The notes under the pieces were generated by a model that made no database searches, was not told the origin of the DNA, and saw only the letters and a list, made by a program, of their open reading frames with translations. Shown one piece after another: positions 10,743-19,410 of a stretch of DNA of 64,000 nt. Source of the stretch: Peptacetobacter hominis. GTDB taxonomy: Bacteria; Bacillota; Clostridia; Peptostreptococcales; Peptostreptococcaceae. The stretch lies in NCBI RefSeq assembly GCF_006861675.1, contig NZ_SGJB01000001.1, positions 62,001 to 126,000 of the forward strand, read 5' to 3'. Positions within the stretch are counted from its first letter, which is position 1. Each line of letters opens with the position of its first letter. A program made the position numbers and the translations under genes.

Positions 10743-10774
10743 AAAGGTCGAAACAGAAATATATTTCGACCTTT
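10743..10774 (-). terminator. Terminator of the YARHG gene
   Basis: Perfect 11-bp arms AAAGGTCGAAA/TTTCGACCTTT with a 10-base loop, followed on the minus strand by an A/T-rich T tract. Confidence 0.8.
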
Positions 10775-10784
10775 AATTAATTAT

Positions 10785-11810
10785 CTATTTAAGAGATTCC
10801 TCTATTTGTAATATAAGTTTAAAATTAGCTTTATCAAATTCATTAAAATCGTACATATTTATATCAGGAGATATAGGATTATACCAGCTCTTACCTTCAA
10901 AATAAGACTTATATGCACCTTCTTCATATATTCTTCCATTTTTTGCAAACAGTTCATTTCTGATAAGAGCAATTTCATCAACATTAAAAGAACTTAGTTC
11001 TTCTTTTGTAAGGTATCTTTCACTGCTATCAGGGAATACCATTGCATCATCTGGAATCATATATTTTTCTATAAATTCGTCACTATAATTTTTTACTTTT
11101 GCAAGTTCTGGAACATCATCTGTAGTAGATTCTTTTTTCTCATCAACATCATTATTTTCGGAAGTTTCATTTTCTATATATAATTCCTGAGAATTATTAT
11201 TTTCTGAAGAGATATTGTTTTCACTCTTATTCTTATTGAAAAACCAGAAAATAGAAGCTAATAGTAAAACTATTACAACTGCTACTATAAATAATATAAC
11301 CTTTGTATTTTTTTTCTTATTCATAGCTCTTACATCAGAAGCCTCTACGAACGAAATACCACCAGATAAATCATCGAGCTTGTTATGCATATCAGACTGA
11401 GAAGTATTATTTTTATCTGGAATAGATTCATTATTATCAGACTCTGAACTATTGTAATCTGACGCAGATGAAGATTCTTTGACATTATCTGATTCACTGA
11501 TATTTATGCTGTTTGAATTGTATTTATTATTTTCATCAGAATCAGCTAAAGAAATTTCATTTTTAGAAGTGATTTCATCGGGATAAACATTATCATCTGT
11601 ACTATTAAAATCGTATTCTGATGAATAATCATTTAGTTTTCTTCTCTTTGAATTTCTCTTATTTCTTCTTAATCGTTCAGTTTTTTTTACTGATTTATGA
11701 TTTCTAGAAAAAGACTGGTTTTCTGATGAATTTTTATTATACTGAGAATTAGTTGCATCTAATGAGTTTATTTCATCTCTTATTCTGTGCATTCTGTTAA
11801 AACATTCCAT
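10785..11810 (-). CDS. Single-pass membrane protein with C-terminal YARHG domain
   Basis: Function unknown. The 341-residue product has a basic patch (~39-58), a Ser/Asn/Asp-rich disordered region to ~165, one membrane helix (~170-191), another disordered stretch, and a C-terminal YARHG domain (~265-341) with IRNELFAKNGRIY followed by YFEGKSWYNP. YARHG domains are usually extracytoplasmic in Firmicutes proteins; their role is not established. The gene starts 28 bases after the HEPN-like gene with no good ribosome site at ATG 11810, which suggests translational coupling or an unusual start. The pair is flanked by its own terminator and so forms a two-gene unit. Confidence 0.75.
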   Translation of the reverse strand: MECFNRMHRIRDEINSLDATNSQYNKNSSENQSFSRNHKSVKKTERLRRNKRNSKRRKLNDYSSEYDFNSTDDNVYPDEITSKNEISLADSDENNKYNSNSINISESDNVKESSSASDYNSSESDNNESIPDKNNTSQSDMHNKLDDLSGGISFVEASDVRAMNKKKNTKVILFIVAVVIVLLLASIFWFFNKNKSENNISSENNNSQELYIENETSENNDVDEKKESTTDDVPELAKVKNYSDEFIEKYMIPDDAMVFPDSSERYLTKEELSSFNVDEIALIRNELFAKNGRIYEEGAYKSYFEGKSWYNPISPDINMYDFNEFDKANFKLILQIEESLK

Positions 11811-11838
11811 TGATTCTATTTCTGAAATAATTTCGGAT

Positions 11839-13041
11839 CTAGTTTTTTTCGGGATTGATTTTTATAACTCTGTTTCTATTATCAATACTATTAGAAATAT
11901 TGAGCTTTTGAGCACTAGAGTTTTTATCTGAATCAGTATTTGTGTCAGAGATATTTTCATTATTACTTATTTTGTTATTATTATGATATTCATGCATAGA
12001 ATTTTCAGGGTTAACTGCTTTTATATTATCAGTATCTATAGTTAAGTCTGATTTTGAGTTATTATTAAAGAATATTTCTTCTCTTTCGTATCTCTCAACA
12101 ATTCTATCTAAGATATTATTGCATAATCCCAAATATTCATTTAATTCTGATTCTGAAAAATCGAATGAACCAATCAGAAGATTAAATTCTTTATTCCTGA
12201 TATCATTTAGTGTTTTAAGTTCAGGAGTATATATAAAACCTATTCTGTAGAGGTCTGTAATTTTATCAAATGTATATCCATCAGATTTTATTTTTTCATA
12301 ATCTAATACAATACCCGTTGATTTATCTATAAAATTTATAATTTGCATAAATGAAGAAAATTTATCAATTTTATATGAAGAAGAAATATTTTTTAACTGA
12401 CTATACAATCTAAAGCCATAAGATAATCTGGTATCTTTTGATTTAATTGTATTATCATTAAAAATAGTATGTGTTTTTTCTTCTGTATTATTATTTTCTT
12501 CAAAATTATTGCAATTAAAATCAGGGATATTATCATAACTATTATCTGTATCAGAAGAAATTTCCTCTTCAATAGATATGTTTTCAGATAATAAATCATT
12601 AGCTGTATCTAAGATAGATTCATCTTTGTTTATCTCTGAATCATGAATATTATTATAATTATCAGTTGGTAGAGTATCTGACTCATATTCGTTTATTATT
12701 TTATTAAATATATTTTCACAAAGTTTACGATATCTACGAAGATCTTTTTTATTGAATGAAAGAGATCTATAAAGAGAATGAAACTCCTTGTTTCTTATCT
12801 CATTTAAAATCTTAAGCTCAGACTTATCAAAAAATCCCATATTATAAAGAGTAGATATTCTATTATGTGTATACTTATCACAATCTAATCCATTATATTT
12901 AAGGACTACAGCAGTACTTTTATCTATAAAATCAATTATCTGCATAAATGAAAATTTCTGGTCCATATTAAAAAATGAATTTATATTATCAAGTATCTCA
13001 GATAATCCGTACTCAGATGAAAGAGTATTAGCTTTTTCCAA
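11839..13041 (-). CDS. Protein with two HEPN-like helical repeats separated by disordered linkers
   Basis: Not a family I can name. The ~400-residue product has two related predicted-helical units at ~29-120 and ~226-321. Each has F-x-FMQIIxFIDKSTxxVLxY, then LNxIRNKEF, then a C-terminal helix ending near ERYE/NEYE. Between and after them are Asn/Asp/Ser-rich linkers. RNKEFH at 83-88 in repeat 1 fits the R-x4-H signature of HEPN domains (and DUF4145-like proteins); repeat 2 has RNKEFN (282-287), losing the histidine. TTG 13041 is preferred because AGGAGGTG sits six bases before it; the GTG at 13050 overlaps that site. Upstream partner of the YARHG membrane protein. The HEPN link rests on motif reading only. 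Confidence 0.65.
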   Translation of the reverse strand: MEKANTLSSEYGLSEILDNINSFFNMDQKFSFMQIIDFIDKSTAVVLKYNGLDCDKYTHNRISTLYNMGFFDKSELKILNEIRNKEFHSLYRSLSFNKKDLRRYRKLCENIFNKIINEYESDTLPTDNYNNIHDSEINKDESILDTANDLLSENISIEEEISSDTDNSYDNIPDFNCNNFEENNNTEEKTHTIFNDNTIKSKDTRLSYGFRLYSQLKNISSSYKIDKFSSFMQIINFIDKSTGIVLDYEKIKSDGYTFDKITDLYRIGFIYTPELKTLNDIRNKEFNLLIGSFDFSESELNEYLGLCNNILDRIVERYEREEIFFNNNSKSDLTIDTDNIKAVNPENSMHEYHNNNKISNNENISDTNTDSDKNSSAQKLNISNSIDNRNRVIKINPEKN

Positions 13042-13201
13042 CCCAAACACCTCCTCTAAAAAAATAGTATATAAAAATTATATAATGAATTATGTGTTGA
13101 TGTAAATATAAGATGTTCAAATGATATTACAGAAATTCTGCTAAAAGATTAGAAAATATAAAATTATTGTATTCATATTAATTTTTAGTGGATGTACTTA
13201 A

Positions 13202-13230
13202 TTGAAAAACACATATTATGATGATATAAT
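13202..13230 (+). promoter_or_regulatory. Sigma-A type promoter of the NusG-II/ung genes
   Basis: TTGAAA (13202-13207), a 17-base spacer and TATAAT (13225-13230), about 30 bases before the first start codon. Confidence 0.7.
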
Positions 13231-13260
13231 TTATTAAGCTAAATTAATGGGGGTGAAATC

Positions 13261-13626
13261 TTGAAAAAGAGAGATTTTATACTTATAGCGCTGCTTCTTA
13301 TAATGTCAGCGGTGTTTTTTGTATATAATAGAAAAATTGATGAAAAAGAAGGAAAAGTAATACAGATATATTCAAATAATAAACTGTACAAGGAAATTTC
13401 AATAGATGAAGAAACAGAATTCAAAATAAAGGATGGTTCCGGATATAATATTGTAAAGGTTCATGATGGTGGAGTTGAAGTTACGGAGGCAAATTGTCCA
13501 GATAAGGTATGTGTAAATACAGGGCATATTTCAAAACCGAGTCAGACTATAGTATGTGTACCGAATAAATTAAGTATAAAAATAATAGACAGTTCATCTG
13601 ATGATCACGATGCAATTGTTCAGTAG
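13261..13626 (+). CDS. NusG domain II-containing membrane-anchored protein
   Basis: A 121-residue protein with an N-terminal membrane anchor (~5-23) and a NusG_II beta domain (~30-115) with a CPDKVC pair of cysteines (~79-84) and VCVPNKLSI near the end. The family is common in anaerobic Firmicutes, often beside ApbE or Rnf-related genes; its biochemical role is not settled. It begins with TTG 13261 behind GGGGGTGA and is followed 11 bases later by ung, so the two probably share the promoter at 13202. Confidence 0.85.
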   Translation: MKKRDFILIALLLIMSAVFFVYNRKIDEKEGKVIQIYSNNKLYKEISIDEETEFKIKDGSGYNIVKVHDGGVEVTEANCPDKVCVNTGHISKPSQTIVCVPNKLSIKIIDSSSDDHDAIVQ

Positions 13627-13637
13627 GAGGAAAATGT

Positions 13638-14366
13638 ATGGATTTAAAAGATAAACTGACAAAAGAATACTGGGAGTCTATGTTGTCGGGAACATGGAAG
13701 GAAATTTTATCAACTGAATTTGAAAAAGAATACTTTAAAAAACTGAATTTATTTCTTGAAGATGAATACAATAATTATGAGGTTTTCCCAAAAAGAGAGA
13801 GAATATTTGAAGCTTTTAATTTAACTCCATTTGAAGATATAAAAGTAGTAATTATAGGTCAGGATCCATATCATGGAGATGGTCAGGCACATGGACTTGC
13901 ATTTTCGGTTATGCCTGGAATAAAAACACCTCCATCTCTAAAAAACATATATAAAGAACTTAATTCTGAATATGGATGTTATATACCAGATAATGGATAT
14001 CTCGTGAAATGGGCGAAACAGGGAGTTTTGATGCTTAATACATCTCTTACAGTCAGAGCACATGAGGCAAATTCACACAGCAAAAAAGGATGGGAAAAAT
14101 TTACAGATGCAGCTATAAAGGCAATTTCAGAAAGAAGAGAATCAGTTGTATTTGTTTTATGGGGAAACAATGCGAAAAAGAAAGTAAAACTTATAGATTC
14201 AGATAAGCATATGATAATAGAAGGAGTTCATCCAAGTCCGTTGTCAGCATCAAGGGGATTTTTCGGATGCAATCATTTCAGAATGATAAATGAATTTCTT
14301 CAGGAAAAAGGATATAGCGAAATAGACTGGCAGATAGAGAATTTACAGAGCAAAATAGATATTTAA
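13638..14366 (+). CDS. ung: Uracil-DNA glycosylase, family 1
   Basis: Removes uracil from DNA in base-excision repair. The 242-residue product has GQDPYHGDGQAHGLAFS (74 onward, with the catalytic Asp and His-containing loops) and the C-terminal DNA-intercalation loop HPSPLSASRGFFG (~196). Length is slightly above the usual ~225 because of a short C-terminal extension. AGGAGG lies just before ATG 13638. Confidence 0.97.
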   Translation: MDLKDKLTKEYWESMLSGTWKEILSTEFEKEYFKKLNLFLEDEYNNYEVFPKRERIFEAFNLTPFEDIKVVIIGQDPYHGDGQAHGLAFSVMPGIKTPPSLKNIYKELNSEYGCYIPDNGYLVKWAKQGVLMLNTSLTVRAHEANSHSKKGWEKFTDAAIKAISERRESVVFVLWGNNAKKKVKLIDSDKHMIIEGVHPSPLSASRGFFGCNHFRMINEFLQEKGYSEIDWQIENLQSKIDI

Positions 14367-14440
14367 TCTGTTTAAAATACAAATAAGATTTCAGCTATAG
14401 ATTTTATCTATAATAAATATAAAAATATTTTAATAAATGC

Positions 14441-14469
14441 TTGTCAAAAGTAAGGTTATGTGATATATT
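14441..14469 (+). promoter_or_regulatory. Promoter of the selenocysteine tRNA gene
   Basis: TTGTCA (14441-14446), 17 bases, TATATT (14464-14469), placing the start of transcription about 20 bases before the tRNA. Confidence 0.65.
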
Positions 14470-14493
14470 ATTACTGTTGAAAAAACAAACCAC

Positions 14494-14590
14494 GGGGGTG
14501 GATGGGTGCTGGTGTGCCCTCTAGTCTTCAAAACTAGTATGAGGGGTTAGGAGCCTCTTAGGTGGGTTCAATTCCCACGCACTCCCGCCA
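14494..14590 (+). tRNA. selC: tRNA-Sec (anticodon UCA)
   Basis: 97 nucleotides with encoded CCA (14588-14590). The anticodon TCA is at 14528-14530 in the loop CTTCAAA, closed by CTAGT/ACTAG. The long extra arm (GAGG/CCTC), the six-pair D stem GGGTGC/GTGCCC with only a four-base loop, and the TTC T-loop on a five-pair stem GTGGG/CCCAC are diagnostic of bacterial tRNA-Sec. Acceptor GGGGGTG pairs with CACTCCC (one G-U); the eighth acceptor position reads G opposite G (14501/14579), so I see seven rather than eight clean pairs. The gene serves selDAB 5 kb upstream. Confidence 0.95.
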
Positions 14591-14603
14591 GATTGACAGA
14601 TAT

Positions 14604-14628
14604 GCGGAACCTTTGGTTCCGCTTTTTT
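14604..14628 (+). terminator. Terminator of tRNA-Sec
   Basis: Perfect stem GCGGAACC/GGTTCCGC with loop TTT and six T residues, 13 bases after CCA. Confidence 0.9.
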
Positions 14629-14683
14629 ATTACAGAAAAATTATAATCTTTTATTATAAAATTCAGTTAAAAGGAGATATGAT

Positions 14684-15397
14684 ATGAAAGACTGGAGAAT
14701 GAGAACTGGACTTGTTATAGGCGATGAAGGACTTGAAAAACTTAAAAATTCAAAAGTTATAATATTTGGAGTAGGTGGAGTAGGTGGATTTGCAGCAGAG
14801 GCTATAGCAAGAGCAGGTGTTGGAAATATAACAATAGTTGATTTTGATGATATAGATATAACCAACATAAACAGACAGGTTATAGCTCTTCATTCAAATG
14901 TAGGAAAATTAAAAGTGGAAGCTATGAAAGAGAGACTTCTTGATATAAATCCAGAGCTTAAGATAAATGCAGTAGCAAAACTGTACAATGCTGAAACTTC
15001 GGATGAAATATTATGCGAAGATTATGATTATGCGATTGATGCAATAGATATGGTGTCTTCAAAAATTCATCTTATAGAGAAATGTACGGAAAAAGGAATA
15101 AAAATAATAAGCTCTATGGGGATGGGAAATAAACTTGATCCTACTAAAATTGAAATAACAGACATATACAAAACAAGTATGTGTCCGCTTGCAAAAGTAA
15201 TGAGAAGAGAACTGAAATCGAGAGGAATCAAAAAACTAAAGGTTGTATATTCTACTGAGAAAGCTATAGAACCAAAGAAAAAAATAATGAACGGAAATAA
15301 AATGACTGCAGGAAGTGTATCCTTTGTACCTTCAGTTGGAGGTCTTGTGATAGCATCTGCAGTCATAAGGGATTTAATAAATGAAATGCAGGGTTAA
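14684..15397 (+). CDS. tcdA: tRNA threonylcarbamoyladenosine dehydratase (ThiF/HesA family), intact copy
   Basis: E1-like ATP-dependent enzyme that cyclises t6A37 of tRNA to ct6A. The 237-residue product has the nucleotide-binding motif FGVGGVGGFAAEAIARAG (~28-45), DFDDIDITNINRQ (~52-64) with the adenylation arginine, and the family C-terminus SVSFVPSVGGLVIAS. AAAGGAGAT precedes ATG 14684. From base 14963 to the stop, this gene lies inside the upstream copy of the 1,178-bp repeat; a second, headless copy lies at 20679. Its stop overlaps the stop of the convergent hydrolase gene inside a terminator hairpin. Confidence 0.92.
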   Translation: MKDWRMRTGLVIGDEGLEKLKNSKVIIFGVGGVGGFAAEAIARAGVGNITIVDFDDIDITNINRQVIALHSNVGKLKVEAMKERLLDINPELKINAVAKLYNAETSDEILCEDYDYAIDAIDMVSSKIHLIEKCTEKGIKIISSMGMGNKLDPTKIEITDIYKTSMCPLAKVMRRELKSRGIKKLKVVYSTEKAIEPKKKIMNGNKMTAGSVSFVPSVGGLVIASAVIRDLINEMQG

Positions 15398-16140
15398 TCA
15401 ACCCTGTATTTTTTCTTTGTATAAATATTATCTTTTTCAAAATAAAATTCAAGAGTTCCATTCATATCAGTCCTGAAAACAGAACAGTCGTTGTCATTTA
15501 GAGTTTTTATAACTGTTTTATGAGGATGACCATATCTATTCCTGTAGCCGCATGATATAGCTGCAATTTCTGGAGATAAAATATCTATAAATTCTTTTGT
15601 GGATGAGGATGAACTTCCATGATGGCCAACTTTTAAAAAATCTATGTCAGAAATATTATAGCCAGAGGAAATAATATTTGATTCAACCGATTTTTCTGCA
15701 TCTCCCATAAATAAAAGTTTATTATCGAAATACTTTATAAGAATGACAGCAGAATTATCGTTGTTGTTTTTAGATACGTATGACGGTGATAAAATTTCCA
15801 TTTTGGTATTATTATTTATTTTAAAAGAATCTCCCTTATGAAGATATTTTATCTTTAGTGATTTTTCTCTGCACGAATCAAGTATATTATCATAGGATTC
15901 ATCTGAAGTATCTCCATCGGTAATATATATTAGTCCTATATCCATTTTATCTATTATATAATCCATACTTCCAATATGATCACTATCTGTATGACTTGCA
16001 ATAAGCATGTCAATTTTTCTTATTCCATTTTTTCTGAGATGTGAATAAACCTTATGTTCTGCATCCTCATCACCACAGTCTATCAAAATGTTTATATTAT
16101 CTTCTGTATGTATAAGAATACTGTCTCCTTGTCCCACATC
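14963..16140. repeat. Upstream copy of a 1,178-bp direct repeat (tcdA 3' part plus hydrolase gene)
   Basis: Begins at ATAAATGCAG and ends at CCCACATC; the downstream copy is 20679-21856. Both copies are exactly 1,178 bases with no insertion or deletion. I count about ten substitutions (four in tcdA, six in the hydrolase part), so identity is roughly 99%. Sequence similarity stops abruptly at both ends. The copies bracket a 4,538-bp foreign segment. Confidence 0.95.
15389..15414. terminator. Bidirectional hairpin overlapping two convergent stop codons
   Basis: CAGGGTT-AATC-AACCCTG followed by a T-rich run on the plus strand. The stop codons of tcdA (15395-15397) and of the hydrolase (15394-15396) both lie inside the hairpin. 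The same structure recurs at 21105-21130. Confidence 0.75.
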
Positions 16141-16146
16141 TATCAC
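15394..16146 (-). pseudogene. 5'-truncated ComEC-type metallo-hydrolase gene (repeat copy 1)
   Basis: Identical in layout to the intact gene at 21110-21958 but lacking the first ~33 codons, including the lipoprotein signal peptide and its cysteine. Homology ends at 16140; a fortuitous GTG at 16144-16146 leaves an open frame of 250 residues that keeps HTDSDH and GHHGS motifs. Upstream sequence is the foreign segment with the tet terminator, so no native promoter or export signal remains. Compared with the intact copy it carries a few replacements such as Lys for Glu and Asn for Lys. Any product would stay in the cytoplasm; I expect it to be non-functional. Confidence 0.85.
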
Positions 16147-16177
16147 GACACCATTCTTAATACAACAAACCTTTTAG

Positions 16178-16235
16178 AGTGAACACAATTTAATATAAAG
16201 CAATAAGAAAAGTTTTGTAAGTGAACAAAATTTAA
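16178..16235. repeat. Short direct repeat beside the left junction
   Basis: AGTGAACACAATTTAA (16178-16193) and AGTGAACAAAATTTAA (16220-16235) differ by one base, 42 bases apart, within the first 100 bases of the inserted segment. Meaning unknown; could be chance in AT-rich DNA. Confidence 0.4.
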
Positions 16236-16241
16236 AAGTAT

Positions 16242-16263
16242 AAAAAAAAGAGCCTTTCGGCTC
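16242..16263 (-). terminator. Terminator of the tet operon
   Basis: On the minus strand, GAGCC/GGCTC with loop GAAA is followed by eight T residues, 44 bases after the tet stop codon. Confidence 0.8.
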
Positions 16264-16306
16264 CTATTATCTCAACTATACAAATTGTAATTTAGCGAAT
16301 AGTAAC

Positions 16307-18229
16307 TTAATTTTCTTTTTTATTAAACATATGGCGTACTTTATCTATTCGATTATTTGGTCTACGTGATTGAATAACTGGTTCACAAGTAGCAATTTGA
16401 TAATCTTTTAATTCTGTCAAAAAAACTGCTTGCCCATTTGTATATAGAGTTAAAGTATTACGATATTCATTAATACAACGTACAGGAATATGTCCTGTAA
16501 AAATAATTTCATCATTTTTTGATTGACTAGTTTCAATTATTGCACAATGTTTTTGTGCATCATTATATGCACGAGAAAGGTATCCCTGTGGTGTAAAAAG
16601 TATAAACGAAAGATATGGCTCTAATAATTGCGTTCCCGCTTTTTTCAATGTTTGTTCAAGTACAATTGGGGCAAGAAAACGAAAATCCGAGGGAGTACTA
16701 ACAGGGCTATAATAAACACCATATTCAAAACATATTTTACAATCTGTTACTTCCCAGCCATACAAACCTTGCTCCAGTCCATAATTAATACCTTCTCTTA
16801 CTGCATTTTGGAAACTTTGATTTAAATAACCGAGTGAAACTTTGCTTTCGTACTGTATTCCACTGCCAATTGGAAGTGGAGTTATTGATAATCCAATTGA
16901 TGCCCAAAATGGATTTGGTGGTACTTCAATATGAATAGTATAATCTGCCTTTTGTAATGGCTTTTCCAAATAAATTACGGTTGGATCTTCGATTCTTATG
17001 TTTATGTGATATTTTTCAATCAACAGAGAACAGATAACTTCTAACTGCACTGTTCCTAAAAAAGAAATGACGATTTCATGTGTTATCGTATCAACACAAT
17101 AACGTAAAAGAGGATCAGTATCTGCAATTTCTGTAAGAGCATCCAATAATTTTTCTCTCTCTTCTATTTTTATCGGTTCAATTCTTGTTCGTAGCATTGG
17201 TACAGGCTTGTCATTCCATACATTGCATGGCAAAAGCTTTTCATTTCCTATAATATCGTTCAATCTTAATGTATTGTTAGGTATAATAAAAATATCTCCA
17301 GAACAAACTGTTTTTGTCTGTATCATTTCTCCATTTGAAGGAATATATATTTCTGTAAGTTTCACTTTCTTTTTTTCTGGCAATATAATTGTATCTCGTA
17401 AGTGTAATGTTCCACTGTAAAGACGCAAATAAACTAATCTTTGCTTATGGTCTGTATATTCAATTTTAAAAACCCTTCCACATAGTTCTGAATCATTCTC
17501 ATTCATTTCAGGACAAAAAAGATTTGAAATAGCTTCGATGAGTTGTTGAGTCCCTATATTATTTCTAGCACTTCCATGGTATATAGGAAACAACGAACCT
17601 TTTTTAACACACCTATATTCTTCATACGTTAATTCTTGTATAGTCAATTTTTCTCCTGCAATATATTTTTCTAAAAGTTTATCATTTTTGGAAATTACAG
17701 GATCCCAATCATCTAAATCAATAATATTTTTAATTGATATTTCTGGAGTTAATGTTACATTTTGCATAACAATAATATCATTTGAAAGTTTTTCTTTGAT
17801 ATTTTGATAAATATTATTTAAGTTAATTCCATCCTGATCTATTTTATTTATAAAAATAATTGTTGGTATATTCATTTTTTGAAGTGCATGGAATAGTATT
17901 CTGGTTTGTGCTTGTACACCATCTTTAGCAGAAATTACTAAAATAGCTCCATCAAGAACAGATAAGGAACGATACACTTCTGTTATAAAATCTGTATGTC
18001 CAGGAGTATCTACAATATTGATTTTGTAGTCATTCCAATTAAAAGAAGTAACTGCTGCCTGAATTGTGATTCCACGCTGACGTTCTAAAAACATAGTATC
18101 TGTCCTTGTTGTTCCCTTATCTACACTGCCTAATTCTAAAATTGCTCCACTTGTATAAAGCAGACTTTCCGTTAAGGTCGTCTTTCCTGCATCTACATGA
18201 GCAAGAATACCAATGTTGATTATTTTCAT
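16307..18229 (-). CDS. tet: Ribosomal-protection tetracycline resistance protein, Tet(M)/Tet(O) class
   Basis: EF-G-like GTPase that dislodges tetracycline from the ribosome. Length is 640 residues, as expected. The start [16 protein letters not shown] (G1), RGITIQ (G2), DTPGHTDF (G3), NKIDQDG (G4) and the C-terminal [17 protein letters not shown] are class signatures. It differs from both Tet(M) and Tet(O) at many positions; from memory it most resembles Tet(44)/Tet(32)-type variants, which I cannot verify here. GGGAGGG precedes ATG 18229. Only 49 bases separate it from the PadR gene, so the long leader-attenuator typical of tet(M)/tet(O) is missing and expression probably comes from the VOC-PadR promoter. 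Confidence 0.95.
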   Translation of the reverse strand: MKIINIGILAHVDAGKTTLTESLLYTSGAILELGSVDKGTTRTDTMFLERQRGITIQAAVTSFNWNDYKINIVDTPGHTDFITEVYRSLSVLDGAILVISAKDGVQAQTRILFHALQKMNIPTIIFINKIDQDGINLNNIYQNIKEKLSNDIIVMQNVTLTPEISIKNIIDLDDWDPVISKNDKLLEKYIAGEKLTIQELTYEEYRCVKKGSLFPIYHGSARNNIGTQQLIEAISNLFCPEMNENDSELCGRVFKIEYTDHKQRLVYLRLYSGTLHLRDTIILPEKKKVKLTEIYIPSNGEMIQTKTVCSGDIFIIPNNTLRLNDIIGNEKLLPCNVWNDKPVPMLRTRIEPIKIEEREKLLDALTEIADTDPLLRYCVDTITHEIVISFLGTVQLEVICSLLIEKYHINIRIEDPTVIYLEKPLQKADYTIHIEVPPNPFWASIGLSITPLPIGSGIQYESKVSLGYLNQSFQNAVREGINYGLEQGLYGWEVTDCKICFEYGVYYSPVSTPSDFRFLAPIVLEQTLKKAGTQLLEPYLSFILFTPQGYLSRAYNDAQKHCAIIETSQSKNDEIIFTGHIPVRCINEYRNTLTLYTNGQAVFLTELKDYQIATCEPVIQSRRPNNRIDKVRHMFNKKEN

Positions 18230-18278
18230 GGAATTTCCCTCCCTACAAATTTATCTTTTAACTTAAAATCAATATTTG

Positions 18279-18806
18279 CTAATTTTGTTCTTTTAAACTA
18301 TTCTCAAAATCAATTATCCACTTTTCTAATGTTTCTACTAATGCTAATTGTTGTTTGAACATTTGTTTTCCAACATTAGGAATATGTTGTCTATGAGAAC
18401 GTCTTTCATTTAGTAATTCTTTTAATTCTAATATCTTTGATTTTATATTAGAAACAAGAATCTGTTTTTGTTCATCATCTACTAAATCTAAATTCGTGAT
18501 AATAACATTAAAATCCAAATATAGACTAACATCAGAATTTGAAATATCATTCATAAGTTTATTAAAATAATCATTACCTTTGTTAGTAATAGTATATATT
18601 GCTTTATCTGGCATATTTCCCTCTTTCTCTTTATGGCTAACAATATATTCTTTTGATTCTAATTGTAATACTTTCTTATAAATAGACTGTTCACTAATTT
18701 TTACCCATCTTGGTATATTACGATATTCTATATTTTTTTTAATATCATAAGCACTTTGTGATTTTTGTTTAATAAGTCCTAATAATACCAAATCTATATT
18801 TGACAT
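18279..18806 (-). CDS. PadR-family transcriptional regulator
   Basis: The 175-residue product has the PadR winged helix (~1-85: LVLLGLIKQKSQSAYDIKK, then YKKVLQLESKEYIV, then a wing ending AIYTITNKG) and a C-terminal coiled dimerisation helix (~105-170). PadR proteins often repress small-molecule detoxification genes. It lies between the VOC gene (12-base gap) and tet (49-base gap), all one direction, so it probably controls this three-gene unit itself; a palindrome overlapping the -10 region upstream of the VOC gene is the likely operator. Ligand unknown. Confidence 0.88.
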   Translation of the reverse strand: MSNIDLVLLGLIKQKSQSAYDIKKNIEYRNIPRWVKISEQSIYKKVLQLESKEYIVSHKEKEGNMPDKAIYTITNKGNDYFNKLMNDISNSDVSLYLDFNVIITNLDLVDDEQKQILVSNIKSKILELKELLNERRSHRQHIPNVGKQMFKQQLALVETLEKWIIDFENSLKEQN

Positions 18807-18818
18807 AATCTCTACTCC

Positions 18819-19169
18819 TTACTTAATATAATCTGTAACGCCAAGTCTATTTCCAAATGGATCTTCAAACTCGACTGCATTACCAGTTCCAATTTTAAAA
18901 GGCTCACTCAAAAATTTTATATCATTATTCAACATTTCTTTATAGAAGATTGCAACATCTTCTACTTCAAACCATATTGTAGGCTTTAAATTCTCAAATT
19001 TATTTTTGTCTTTTAAAATTATTGCAGGTTCTTCATTTCCAATATTATAAGCAACCATTCCCTTATCAGAGAAATCAAATTTCTTTTTTAACCCCAATAT
19101 TTCCTCATAGTATCTTTTTGCTTCTTCCATATTATCTACAGGAAGAAAATAGTTGTCATAATTTTTCAT
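18819..19169 (-). CDS. VOC (glyoxalase/bleomycin-resistance) superfamily protein
   Basis: A 116-residue single-domain VOC protein with paired beta-alpha-beta-beta-beta modules: FLPVDNMEEAKRYYEEILGL at the start and VEFEDPFGNRLGVTDY at the end, the latter being the typical FxDPxGN turn. Members bind or transform small molecules or sequester drugs; the substrate cannot be read from sequence. First gene downstream of the promoter at 19210-19238 and co-directional with PadR and tet. Confidence 0.85.
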   Translation of the reverse strand: MKNYDNYFLPVDNMEEAKRYYEEILGLKKKFDFSDKGMVAYNIGNEEPAIILKDKNKFENLKPTIWFEVEDVAIFYKEMLNNDIKFLSEPFKIGTGNAVEFEDPFGNRLGVTDYIK

Positions 19170-19201
19170 ATATTTAAGCCCTTCTTTCTACTACAAACTA
19201 T

Positions 19202-19238
19202 ACTACTATATTTTATAGTAGTTATAATTAAATGTCAA
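19202..19238 (-). promoter_or_regulatory. Promoter with overlapping palindromic operator for the VOC-PadR-tet unit
   Basis: Minus-strand TTGACA (19238-19233), 17 bases, TAAAAT (19215-19210), or TATAAA at a 15-base spacing. The palindrome ACTACTATA-TTT-TATAGTAGT (19202-19222) covers the -10 region and the expected start site. That is a natural place for a repressor such as the PadR protein encoded two genes downstream; binding is inferred. Confidence 0.65.
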
Positions 19239-19284
19239 TAAATAATAAAAAAATAATTGCATTTAATTCGTTTATAATTCTTAT

Positions 19285-19319
19285 AAAAAATAGATTAGTT
19301 GCACTGAACTAATCTATTT
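19285..19319 (-). terminator. Terminator 2 after the membrane-protein gene
   Basis: Perfect arms AAATAGATTAGTT/AACTAATCTATTT with a short loop, followed by T-run on the minus strand. It insulates the VOC-PadR-tet promoter from the upstream genes. Confidence 0.8.
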
Positions 19320-19337
19320 GTATAACTGCTTGTCGTA

Positions 19338-19367
19338 CAAAAAAGACTGTCATTACTGACAATCTTT
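19338..19367 (-). terminator. Terminator 1 after the membrane-protein gene
   Basis: AAGATTGTCAG/CTGACAGTCTT-like stem (one mismatch) with a T-run on the minus strand. Forms a tandem pair with the hairpin at 19285-19319. Confidence 0.75.
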
Positions 19368-19410
19368 TCGGTAAATTACTATAAATCAATAACTATAAAA
19401 TTGTAATTTC

